Assembly: GCF_900100305.1 (NCBI RefSeq)
Contig: NZ_FNEY01000038.1
Span: forward strand, 1 to 43,151
Length of the DNA stretch: 43,151 bases
Source: Paracidovorax citrulli
GTDB taxonomy: Bacteria; Pseudomonadota; Gammaproteobacteria; Burkholderiales; Burkholderiaceae_C
Direction: 5' to 3'
Each line of letters opens with the position of its first letter. Position 1 is the stretch's first letter. Shown here piece after piece: positions 1 to 9,142 of the stretch. A program made the position numbers and the translations under genes. The notes under the pieces are model-generated. The model searched no databases. It was not told where the DNA came from and saw only the letters and a program-made list of their open reading frames with translations.

Positions 1-254
1 TCCGACACCATCGCCTCGAAGCAGCCCGCTTCCAGCCAGCGTCGGGTTTGCTGGTAGACCGCCTCCCAAGGAGGTAGATCGTTGGGCAGCATCCGCCAAG
101 GCGCGCCTGCGCGCACCAGCCAGCGCAGGGCGTTGAAGACTTCGCGCAGATCGTGCTCGCGCTGGGGCGCGCGCTGGTCCATCAGGCTCAAGTAGGGCGC
201 AGCGAAGCTCCATTCTTCATCGCTGACATCCGTCGGGTAGGGCTTGCGGGGCAT
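1..254 (-). CDS. IS5-family transposase, N-terminal 84 residues (partial at window edge)
   Basis: The minus-strand reading from ATG at 254 begins MPRKPYPTDVSDEEW and continues with the segments REVFNALRWLVRAGAPWRMLP and PPWEAVYQQTRRW. This is the N-terminal DUF4096-like region typical of IS5/IS427-group DDE transposases, where the helix-turn-helix-like domain precedes the catalytic core. The DDE residues would lie further left, outside the window. These proteins cut and rejoin the element's ends during transposition. The frame is open to the edge with no stop, so nothing suggests it is broken here. The family call is strong; activity cannot be assessed. Confidence 0.85.
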   Translation of the reverse strand, partial: MPRKPYPTDVSDEEWSFAAPYLSLMDQRAPQREHDLREVFNALRWLVRAGAPWRMLPNDLPPWEAVYQQTRRWLEAGCFEAMVS

Positions 255-310
255 CCGCAGACTCTACCTTTGACTTCCACTCCGAGGAGCAAAGTTCATA
301 ACACGCTCTA
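1..310 (-). mobile_element. Right-hand part of an IS5-type insertion sequence, running off the left edge
   Basis: The segment holds the 5' part of a transposase gene reading leftward and, about 55 bases upstream of its start, a sequence that on the minus strand reads GAGCGTGTTATGAAC (294-308). This resembles the terminal repeats of the IS427 group of IS5 elements. The flanking bases TA/CTAG fit the short target site used by that group. The element also ends inside another reading frame, which supports an insertion boundary near 308-310. The other end lies outside the window, so completeness and target duplication cannot be judged. Transposase identity is well supported; the exact boundary is inferred. 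Confidence 0.7.
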
Positions 311-531
311 GGAGTGTCTGGTTTGCGCTCCTTGGCTGCGAGTTCGGCCGTGCTTGCCAACACTTGCTTCGTAGCGATCTCGAACTCAGCTTCCAGAGGG
401 CCGGCTTTAACCTTGCGTAGTAATGGCAGCAACTCTGCTAGTTTCTTTCGGAAGATCAGGCCAAGCAGCACGGCGGCGACAGGCCACGCAATTGAATCGA
501 TCAGCTTGCTGATGAATGTGAGCCAGTCCAT
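217..531 (-). pseudogene. Small membrane protein truncated at its 3' end by the IS insertion
   Basis: The frame starts at ATG 531 (MDWLTFISKLIDS) and has one clear membrane helix, roughly residues 10-25 (IAWPVAAVLLGLIF). A basic juxtamembrane stretch (RKKLAELLPLLRKVK) and the start of a cytoplasmic helical part (EAEFEIATKQVLAS) follow. At about position 310 the frame enters the insertion sequence and the last ~30 codons, to the stop at 217, are IS-derived. A TTG at 564 could give an 11-residue longer start. The gene lies 37 bases downstream of the panE stop on the same strand, so the two were probably cotranscribed. I do not recognise a named family; similar one-helix proteins are common and uncharacterised. 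Confidence 0.6.
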
Positions 532-567
532 GTTCTTGCTGAGCGGGGCCGGCGATAGTTGCAAGGC

Positions 568-1605
568 CTAACGTCGGAGCTGACCGGCGGAGGGTAGGCC
601 GGCTAAGCCGGCCGATAGTACGCCCGTGTCGAACGACCGGTTGCCCGCCTCCACCACCTTCACCAACACCCACAACACCCGATTCACCGGCGTCCCCACC
701 CCCACCGCCTTCCCCCGCGCCACCACATACCCATTGAGGTGATCGATCTCGCTCGGCTTGCCCCGCGCCAGGTCCTGCGCGGTAGACGACATCTGCCCAG
801 GCATGGTGGCCGCAATGCGGTTCACCGCCGCGCCCACATCGCCCGGAATCTGGATGCCGTCCGCTTCGGCCACGGCCAGGCATTCGGCCACCACGTCGGC
901 AATCACGTCTGCCACGCCGGGCGTCTGCACCAGCCGGCCGTAAGGCTGCTGCGCGAGCGCAGAGATCGCGTTGTATGCACAGTTGAGCACCAGCTTGGCC
1001 CAGAGCGCGCCGCGCACGTTGCCTGAAATCTCCGTGGCGATGCCGGCCGCGCTGAACTGCTGGGCCACCGCGGCGCTGCGGGGCGAGGGTGCGATCACCA
1101 GTTCGCCGCGCCCGTGGTGGCGCACGTGGCCGGGGCCGGCCATTTCGGTGGCCACATAGACCACGGCGGCGGCGACGGGGTGGGCATCGCCCAGCACGCC
1201 GCGCACGCGCTCGTCGTTGTCCACGCCGTTCTGCAGCGTGAGCACGAGCGCGCCGGGCGCGAGGTGTGGCTGGATCTGGCGTGCCGCGTCCTCGGTGTCG
1301 GTGGATTTCACGCAGAACATCACCACGTCCGCGCCGCGTACCGCGGCGGGATCGGTGTCGGCCGCCATGGGCACGTTTTCGTCGAGCGTGGCGGTCTGCA
1401 GGCGCAGGCCGTTCGCGCGGATGGCCTCGACGTGCGCGGGCCGGCCGATCAGCGTGACCGCATGGCCGGCGCGCGCGAGCAGGGCGCCGAAGTAGCAGCC
1501 CACGGCGCCGGCACCCATCACGGCGATGCGCAGGGGCGGGGTTGCCGGATCGGACGGCGACGGAGGCAGGCCTCCGGCGGGAGCAGCCGATGGGGATGCA
1601 GTCAT
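568..1605 (-). CDS. panE: 2-dehydropantoate 2-reductase (ketopantoate reductase)
   Basis: This enzyme reduces 2-dehydropantoate to pantoate with NADPH in the cytoplasm, a step in pantothenate and CoA synthesis. The 345-residue frame has an N-terminal Rossmann nucleotide-binding motif, GAGAVG, at 31-36. The C-terminal helical domain has the expected catalytic lysine K204 (LWAKLVLNC) and substrate-binding E286 (PSEIDHLNG). The family is normally about 300 residues; the extra ~24 N-terminal residues before the Rossmann strand are Pro/Ala-rich and could mean a later true start, although no other ATG lies before the GAGAVG motif. The next gene downstream is the IS-disrupted membrane protein. Several paralogous ApbA/PanE-type reductases occur in this bacterial group, so the substrate is inferred. 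The reductase fold is certain. Confidence 0.85.
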   Translation of the reverse strand: MTASPSAAPAGGLPPSPSDPATPPLRIAVMGAGAVGCYFGALLARAGHAVTLIGRPAHVEAIRANGLRLQTATLDENVPMAADTDPAAVRGADVVMFCVKSTDTEDAARQIQPHLAPGALVLTLQNGVDNDERVRGVLGDAHPVAAAVVYVATEMAGPGHVRHHGRGELVIAPSPRSAAVAQQFSAAGIATEISGNVRGALWAKLVLNCAYNAISALAQQPYGRLVQTPGVADVIADVVAECLAVAEADGIQIPGDVGAAVNRIAATMPGQMSSTAQDLARGKPSEIDHLNGYVVARGKAVGVGTPVNRVLWVLVKVVEAGNRSFDTGVLSAGLAGLPSAGQLRR

Positions 1606-1630
1606 GCGTTTATCTCTCTCTCTCTTCTCT
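1606..1630 (-). promoter_or_regulatory. GA-repeat purine tract at the ribosome-binding position of panE
   Basis: On the minus strand an interrupted run of GA dinucleotides, including six uninterrupted copies (1613-1624), ends seven bases before the ATG at 1605. It sits where a Shine-Dalgarno sequence is expected and supplies GAGAG-type pairing to 16S rRNA. Copy-number change here would alter RBS spacing, but no length variation can be shown from one sequence. Confidence 0.45.
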
Positions 1631-1894
1631 GTCGAGCATGGTACGCCCGGCTGGGGCTGCTGCCTCCAGGGGTTTGCACGATAGGGATGGCGGATGTGTC
1701 GTTGCCGCCCATTCGCAGCCGATATTCGTCAGCCGATGTCCTTGTCAAGGCGAAAAGGGGCGGTTGTACTGAGCGTTCTTCCAGGCGGAACGATTCCTGG
1801 AAAACGTCGTTGGGTTAACGCATTGTTGCAAGCGAGCGGAGTGGGTGAACCTAGCATTCGCCCCCATCGAAAACGCGACAGCAGGGGAGGAACC

Positions 1895-2842
1895 ATGAGC
1901 GCGGAGCTCGCAGTGACGTTTTTCAATATGGGCTATGCCCAATCCGTGGCGCAGTCCATGGAGCAGAACCGGGTGGATGTGCTGGTGCTCACCCAGGGCC
2001 AGTACATGGGCATCCTGCAGGACAAGGCCCGGAACCACCCGGCGCTGGAATTCAGCCTGCGCAAGATCCTCGCCAGTTCAACATTCGGCCAGTACTGGCA
2101 GCACACCTTCAGCCCCAACGCCAGCGAGCCGTGGGTGGGGCCGGCGGCGCAAGGCGCCAACGATGCGATCGCCATCACCCGCACGCTGAATGCGATCGGC
2201 ATGTCGGGCATCACCAGCTACGTGAAGACCACCGCGACCGGCACCTACATCATCATCAAGGGCTACTCGGCGCGCCGCAGTTCCGCACTGCAGGGCACGC
2301 GCTACCTCGCCACGCATCCGAAGATGATCCAGCTGGGGCTGGGCATGAAGAGCCTGCAGGGCATTGCCAAGGGCGGGTTCATCCTGGGCGTGGTCGTCTC
2401 CAGCGGCATCGAGTTGATGGACTTCATGTTCAACAATGAGAAGACCATGTATGACCTGGTGGGTGGGATCGGGGTGGAGGCGGTGAAGGGTGGGTTGGGG
2501 GCGTTGGTGGCTTATTCTGCGGCTGCTGCTTTCAGTGGCGTCACGACAATCGCCGTAGCGCCCTTGGTTGTCATGGCCGTGGTCGCAGTGGTTGCCGGTA
2601 TCGGACTCAATCACCTGGACAGCCGATTCGGTGTGAAAGGCAAGGTGATCGCGGGCCTCAAGATGGTTCCGGAGCAGGCTTCGCAAGGCTTGTACTACAT
2701 CGACACACAATCCCAAGCGTGGTTGGACGATCTTCGATCCGCGATGGAGCAAAGAAAAGAAGAACTGAGCCGCTCCATCGAGCGTGGCATGAAGGAGTGG
2801 TTCTGCCGAATAAGCTGCGTGCTCCATCACGCGCCTCACTGA
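1895..2842 (+). CDS. Putative colicin-like pore-forming toxin or secreted effector (unrecognised family)
   Basis: The start is ATG 1895, preceded by a strong ribosome-binding site (AGGGGAGG, 1883-1890), giving 315 residues. There is no signal peptide. Residues 1-115 are mixed alpha/beta-like and soluble. Residues 158-172 are hydrophobic, and 199-239 form a long Ala/Val/Gly-rich hydrophobic hairpin (ALVAYSAAAAF, then APLVVMAVVAVVAG) bounded by polar segments. Residues 262-302 are an amphipathic, charged helix. A soluble protein with a buried hydrophobic helical hairpin is the known layout of pore-forming colicins and several type VI secretion pore-forming effectors. Three tandem small inner-membrane proteins follow, starting 24 bases downstream, as expected for immunity genes. 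No PAAR, VgrG or other secretion gene is in the window. Toxin function is inferred from layout and context; I do not recognise a named family. Confidence 0.5.
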   Translation: MSAELAVTFFNMGYAQSVAQSMEQNRVDVLVLTQGQYMGILQDKARNHPALEFSLRKILASSTFGQYWQHTFSPNASEPWVGPAAQGANDAIAITRTLNAIGMSGITSYVKTTATGTYIIIKGYSARRSSALQGTRYLATHPKMIQLGLGMKSLQGIAKGGFILGVVVSSGIELMDFMFNNEKTMYDLVGGIGVEAVKGGLGALVAYSAAAAFSGVTTIAVAPLVVMAVVAVVAGIGLNHLDSRFGVKGKVIAGLKMVPEQASQGLYYIDTQSQAWLDDLRSAMEQRKEELSRSIERGMKEWFCRISCVLHHAPH

Positions 2843-2866
2843 CCTGATCACATCGCCAAGTCATCC

Positions 2867-3364
2867 ATGCACGACATCCATCAAATCCGAAAGCTTATTC
2901 GGTGGGGCATTCCGCTGTATCTCGGGCTCGTGGCAGGCGCGTTGCTGATGATCCGCAACGCCTTGGTGCCCATGGTTCACGACATCCTGTCGAAGGCGCC
3001 TGTAGTGCGGATCACGCCGGGCATGCACCTCATGCCGTGCGTCGTCGCTTTCGGCTCACTGGCAATCGTCGTCATGGTGATGCGGGCGATCCCTTGCCGC
3101 CCCAGCCTCATCAAGAAGTTTGAGATTGCGGCCAACTTGGCTGTCGCAGCCAGCGCCATTGCGCTCCTGTTGGTCCCCGTGGTCGCTATCGCCCAGCGTT
3201 ACTACATGCCCAGCATTGGCTACACCCAATGCTATGTCCTGCAGGGCCAGCCCACGTTGTGGTTCACGGACTGGGTTCGCGATCCAGCATGGTGTGTGAA
3301 GGGCAAGAGTCCGGAATGGTTGAACGAGCAGGTGCAGCAGTCCAGGCCGATCGCGCCTCTGTGA
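2867..3364 (+). CDS. Three-helix inner-membrane protein, candidate immunity protein, copy 1 of 3
   Basis: The 165-residue protein has predicted membrane helices near 13-33, 53-73 and 87-109. A basic loop between helices 2 and 3 (CRPSLIKKFE) indicates an N-in topology with the last ~55 residues in the periplasm. That tail carries the signature MPSIGYTQC...PTLWFTDWVRDP..C with cysteines at 122 and 143, which could form a disulfide. Cys77 in the cytoplasmic loop is also shared by all copies. It starts 24 bases after the putative toxin gene, on the same strand. The two-cysteine tail is faintly reminiscent of DUF1240-type small membrane proteins, but I cannot confirm membership. Immunity to the adjacent pore-former is an inference from order, size and topology. 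Confidence 0.6.
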   Translation: MHDIHQIRKLIRWGIPLYLGLVAGALLMIRNALVPMVHDILSKAPVVRITPGMHLMPCVVAFGSLAIVVMVMRAIPCRPSLIKKFEIAANLAVAASAIALLLVPVVAIAQRYYMPSIGYTQCYVLQGQPTLWFTDWVRDPAWCVKGKSPEWLNEQVQQSRPIAPL

Positions 3365-3458
3365 ACAGCCTAATGGTGCCGCTACTGGCTCCTCGCAGCC
3401 TGGTGGTGCTTGGTGTGTCAGAACAGGTATCTCACTCGAACACCCGAACCTGCCTTCC

Positions 3459-3956
3459 ATGTTTGATGTCGCCGGAATTCGAAAAACTCTGATCTGGGGT
3501 ATCCCGCTCTACCTGGCCTTGGCCACAGGTTCGATCCTGATGGTCGCCTACATCATGGTTCCGACGATAGAGGGGGTTGCCGAACGCGCCCCAGTAGTTC
3601 GCATCGGACCAGCCGTGCTGGTAGCGCCATTTGTCGCTGCGTTTTGTCTCCTCGGCGTCGTCGTCGCTTCCATGCGCGCGATGCCCTGTAGCGACCGCAT
3701 CATCAAGCCTTTCGAGCGTGCGTTCATCGCCACAGTGCTTGCGGGTGTAGTGACGATGCTGTTGATTCCGGTCACCGCTGCGTTGGCACGATCTCGGATG
3801 CCGAGCATCGGCTACACCCAATGCCATGTCCTGCAGGGCCAGCCCACGTTGTGGTTCACGGATTGGGTTCGCGACCCGGCATGGTGCGTAAAGGGCAAGA
3901 GCCTGGATTGGGTCAACGAGCAGGCGAGGGCGCCCGCACCGCATGGGGTTCCCTGA
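3459..3956 (+). CDS. Three-helix inner-membrane protein, candidate immunity protein, copy 2 of 3
   Basis: This paralogue of the preceding gene has the same length (165 residues) and aligns without gaps, with helices near 13-33, 53-73 and 87-109 and Cys77, Cys122 and Cys143 all conserved. Its C-terminal domain is almost identical to copy 1 in protein and DNA (IGYTQCHVLQGQPTLWF), whereas the membrane part has diverged strongly. That pattern suggests either strong constraint on the periplasmic tail or gene conversion. It lies 94 bases after copy 1; the spacer has no recognisable gene. The start ATG at 3459 gives MFDVAGIRKT, which matches the MHDI..IRK and MHDI..LRK starts of the other copies. 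Function as an immunity protein is inferred. Confidence 0.58.
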   Translation: MFDVAGIRKTLIWGIPLYLALATGSILMVAYIMVPTIEGVAERAPVVRIGPAVLVAPFVAAFCLLGVVVASMRAMPCSDRIIKPFERAFIATVLAGVVTMLLIPVTAALARSRMPSIGYTQCHVLQGQPTLWFTDWVRDPAWCVKGKSLDWVNEQARAPAPHGVP

Positions 3957-4039
3957 ATCGCGTAGCGGAGCAAGGGATGGGCTGGCTTGCTTTCCCGCAT
4001 GTTCACCGGGCCCTCTGCCGTCAACCCACCAGACCCGAA

Positions 4040-4525
4040 ATGCATGACATTCCCGCGCTGCGTAAAACCATGCTTTGGAGCACGCCGCTATTTATCGGTA
4101 TCTCGGCGAGCTGCGTGTGGGCCACCTTGCATGGAGTCGTGCCGGTGTTCCAGGGTATCGCGGCAAGGGCTCCGGTCGTCCGGATTGCGCCCGCTGCCCA
4201 GCTGGCTCCGTTCGTCGCCGTCGTCTGCATCATGGCCATCGTGCTCGGCGCCATGCGCGTGGCGCTGTGCCGTGAAGCCGCGATTGCGAAGTTCGAGCGC
4301 GCTTTCACCATCGCCGTGCTCGCCAGCGGCTTGGTGATGCTGCTGATCCCTGTGACCTCATTCGTCCAGCGCCTGTACATGCCGAGCATTGGCTATGCGG
4401 CGTGCTACGAACTGCAGGGCAACCCGACCCTCTGGTTCACGGATTGGGTGAAAGATCCTGCGTTGTGCGTGAAGGGCAAGAGCCCGGAGTGGGTGAACGA
4501 GCAAGTCCGCCATTCGCCTCCATGA
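4040..4525 (+). CDS. Three-helix inner-membrane protein, candidate immunity protein, copy 3 of 3
   Basis: The third paralogue has 161 residues from ATG 4040 (MHDIPALRKT); the frame is open further upstream, but the chosen start matches copies 1 and 2. It aligns without gaps and keeps Cys77, Cys122, Cys143 and the periplasmic signature, with changes such as IGYAACYELQGNPT. It is the most diverged copy in the tail. It lies 83 bases after copy 2 and converges with the chemoreceptor gene, so it closes the cassette. Extra immunity paralogues next to a toxin are known in other systems to protect against variant toxins from neighbours; applying that here is inference. Confidence 0.58.
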   Translation: MHDIPALRKTMLWSTPLFIGISASCVWATLHGVVPVFQGIAARAPVVRIAPAAQLAPFVAVVCIMAIVLGAMRVALCREAAIAKFERAFTIAVLASGLVMLLIPVTSFVQRLYMPSIGYAACYELQGNPTLWFTDWVKDPALCVKGKSPEWVNEQVRHSPP

Positions 4526-4531
4526 AGCGAT

Positions 4532-4555
4532 GAGCGACCCCGGCCGGGACCGCTC
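4532..4555. terminator. GC-rich hairpin between converging genes
   Basis: GAGCG (4532-4536) pairs with CGCTC (4551-4555), and an inner CCC/GGG stem lies around a GGCC centre. The hairpin sits in the 36-base gap between the third membrane-protein gene and the converging chemoreceptor gene. There is no T-run on either side, so it may limit transcription collision or simply be a stable 3' end. Confidence 0.35.
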
Positions 4556-4561
4556 CGCCAC

Positions 4562-6208
4562 TCAGGCCGCTGCCAGCAGCAGCCCGCCCGTGCCGCCCGC
4601 AGGGTCGCGCCGTGCCGGGGCTGCCGTGGCGCCCGCCCCGTCCGCACCCGGCGGCAGCCGGAACTGCGCCACGGTGCGCGCCAGCGTTTCCGCCTGGAAC
4701 TTCAGGCTGTCGGCGGCCGCGGCGCTTTCTTCCACCAGCGCGGCGTTCTGCTGCGTGACCTGGTCCAGCTGCTGCACGGCGTCGCCCACCTGGCCGATGC
4801 CGCTGGATTGCTCCGCGCTGGCGGCGCTGATTTCCGCGACCAGGGTGGACACCTCGGCCACCTGGGTCACGATGTCTTCCATCGTGCGGCCGGCCTGGGC
4901 CACGAGTTCGCTGCCGGCGTTCACGCGCGACACGCTGTTTTGGATCAGGCCCTTGATCTCCGCGGCGGCCTGTGCGCTGCGTTGCGCGAGGCTGCGCACC
5001 TCGGTCGCCACCACGGCGAAGCCACGGCCCTGTTCGCCCGCGCGGGCGGCTTCCACCGCGGCGTTGAGCGCCAGGATGTTGGTCTGGAAGGCGATGCCGT
5101 TGATGGTGCCGATGATGTCGGCCATGCGGTCCGAGCCCTGGCGGATCGAGTCCATCGTGCGCACCACGTCCTGCACCACCGCGCCGCCCTGGGCCGCGAC
5201 GGACGAGGCGCCCGATACCAGTTGGTGGGCCCGGCGGGCCGATGCGGCGTTCTGCTCCACGGTGGAGGTCAGTTCCTCCATCGAGGCGGCGGTTTCTTCC
5301 AGGTTGCTGGCCTGTTCTTCCGTGCGCTGGCTCAGGTCGGCATTGCCGTTGGCGATCTGCACGGTGCCGGTGGCGATGGAGTCGGAGCCCGCGCGCACGC
5401 TGCCCACGATGCGCACCAGGCTGTCGTTCATGCGCGCCAGGGCCGAGAGCAACTGGCCCACCTCGTCGCGCCGTCCCGTGGGGATGTGCGACGTCAGGTC
5501 GCCGCCGGCCACGGCCTCGGCCACCTGCACGGCGGTGTGCAGCGGGCGGGTGATGGAGCGGGCGATAAGCCAGCACAGCGCCATGGCCAGCACGGCGGCC
5601 AGCGCGCCGATCGCGATCACGGTGACGCGGCCCGTGCTCACCTGCGCGTCCGCCCGGTCGCTGTCTTCGGCCATGACCTTCTGCTGGTGCTCGGACAGGC
5701 GGGTGACGGCTTCCAGGAATTTCTGCTGGGCGGGGCGCAGGCTGGTTTCCAGCAGATCCCGGGCTTGCTCGGAATGGTTGTCGCGCATGAGTTGCAGCAG
5801 CCGGTCCAGTTCGCGCATGTAGTTTGCGCGCGTGGTCTGGCAGGCCTCCAGCATCTCGACGCCCGTGGAGGAGCGGACCAGTTGCGACAGTTGCGAGAAC
5901 AGGGCGGTGACGGTCTCCCGGCTCTCCTGGATGCGGCGGGTTTCCTGCGCGCGGATGTCCGGGTTGTCGAAGATCAGCATGTTGCGCGTGTACCGGGCCT
6001 GGGCATCCGCTTCGTTGGTGATCTGCGAAAGCAGCTTGACCTTCGGATAGGCGTCGCGCGTGACCTTGGTGAGGGCCTGGTTCACGTTGCCCAGCGCGCC
6101 GAGCGACAGGGCGGCCAGCAGCGCCAGTACCGCGATCACCGCGAGGAAGGCCAGGCCGATGCGGTAGCCGATCCGCAGGTTGCCGAAGAAGGTGGTTTTT
6201 TCGCTCAT
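4562..6208 (-). CDS. Methyl-accepting chemotaxis protein
   Basis: This 548-residue inner-membrane receptor senses ligands and controls the CheA kinase. In order it has membrane helix 1 (about 16-38), a periplasmic four-helix-bundle-type sensor (39-194), membrane helix 2 (195-216), a HAMP domain starting at SITRPL (218-223) and running to about 270, and a long cytoplasmic coiled coil. The conserved hairpin tip is at about 366-400 (IGTINGIAFQTNILALNAA, then GRGFAVVATEVR). Length and order match Tsr/Tar-like receptors. The C-terminus ends in an Ala/Gly-rich tail without the NWETF-type CheR-docking peptide. The start is ATG 6208; the frame stays open far upstream, but membrane helix 1 begins right after this methionine. 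The ligand cannot be deduced. Confidence 0.93.
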   Translation of the reverse strand: MSEKTTFFGNLRIGYRIGLAFLAVIAVLALLAALSLGALGNVNQALTKVTRDAYPKVKLLSQITNEADAQARYTRNMLIFDNPDIRAQETRRIQESRETVTALFSQLSQLVRSSTGVEMLEACQTTRANYMRELDRLLQLMRDNHSEQARDLLETSLRPAQQKFLEAVTRLSEHQQKVMAEDSDRADAQVSTGRVTVIAIGALAAVLAMALCWLIARSITRPLHTAVQVAEAVAGGDLTSHIPTGRRDEVGQLLSALARMNDSLVRIVGSVRAGSDSIATGTVQIANGNADLSQRTEEQASNLEETAASMEELTSTVEQNAASARRAHQLVSGASSVAAQGGAVVQDVVRTMDSIRQGSDRMADIIGTINGIAFQTNILALNAAVEAARAGEQGRGFAVVATEVRSLAQRSAQAAAEIKGLIQNSVSRVNAGSELVAQAGRTMEDIVTQVAEVSTLVAEISAASAEQSSGIGQVGDAVQQLDQVTQQNAALVEESAAAADSLKFQAETLARTVAQFRLPPGADGAGATAAPARRDPAGGTGGLLLAAA

Positions 6209-6457
6209 GGCGGGATTAGGGTAGGACAGGCAGGGACGGGCGGGGCCTCCCGGCACCTCCCGTGTGATGGGTGCCCGCGAGTGGCCGTTGAACGGCTTCA
6301 TGGTCGAGCACTGTCTGAATTCTACGTTTCCTATGAAATATTTGTATTTTTTGATTGAAAATGTAATTAATCTGAAAGTTTTTTGTGGCAGTTGTGCGAT
6401 TTTGGCTGCATCCGCCGGGCGGGAGCGCATGGCCTGCATGAGGCGGGCTGGCCCATG
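6209..6457 (-). promoter_or_regulatory. AT-rich upstream region of the chemoreceptor gene
   Basis: This gap between the chemoreceptor and rpoD contains no convincing gene. Positions 6325-6400 are strikingly AT-rich for this genome. On the minus strand TAGAAT (6319-6324) could be a -10 box about 105 bases before the receptor start, but no good -35 is visible. I did not find a clear flagellar sigma-28 promoter (TAAA-N15-GCCGATAA). Confidence 0.35.
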
Positions 6458-6490
6458 AAAAAAGCCCCGGCCGGGTGGGCACGGGGCTTT
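6458..6490 (-). terminator. Rho-independent terminator of rpoD
   Basis: On the minus strand, 45 bases past the rpoD stop, a perfect 9-base stem AAAGCCCCG / CGGGGCTTT (6482-6490 with 6461-6469) surrounds a 12-base loop. It continues into a run of six T. This is a textbook intrinsic terminator for the dnaG-rpoD direction. Confidence 0.85.
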
Positions 6491-6534
6491 CGGGAAGGCG
6501 GGGCCGCCGGGCAGGACGGCCCGTGCGGCGCGGC

Positions 6535-8880
<2,346 letters not shown>

Positions 8881-9113
8881 GGACGACCTCAGATTCAAAA
8901 ACGGACACACAAAGAAAACGCAAGCGCGTCGGTTCCCGGCGCGGGTGGCTGGGCGAAGGCGGTGCCTCCGCGGTTCGAGGGGCGGGCCCCCGTGGGCAAG
9001 ATGTGTGGGCGATCATTTGGTGTGCAGTCCTTGCGGTGTGGGGGCGGTGGTGCGTGCGTGTCACGGTTGCCCGGCCCGGAGGTGCTGCTGTCGCTCTTGC
9101 CGATGAACCCTAT

Positions 9114-9142
9114 ATTATAGCCCGCCCGCCTTTTTCAAGTTC
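9114..9142 (-). promoter_or_regulatory. Promoter-like -10 box overlapping the dnaG stop, upstream of rpoD
   Basis: On the minus strand a perfect TATAAT (9119-9114) overlaps the TAA stop of dnaG (9117-9115). At 17 bases upstream the -35 position reads GAACTT, a poor match; TTGAAA lies only 13 bases upstream. About 230 bases separate this from the rpoD start, leaving room for a leader. A separate rpoD promoter inside or after dnaG is known in enterobacteria; its presence here is inferred. Confidence 0.45.

Noticed and set aside
1694-1894. A 67-codon N-terminal extension of the toxin-like protein
   Set aside because: The strong AGGGGAGG site before ATG 1895 fixes the start, and the upstream codons are basic, compositionally odd and without a good start signal.
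2867-4525. The three tandem membrane proteins as a multidrug or holin-like transport system
   Set aside because: Each has only three helices and a cysteine-bearing periplasmic tail, they are paralogues of one another, and no transport motif is seen; immunity fits the context better.
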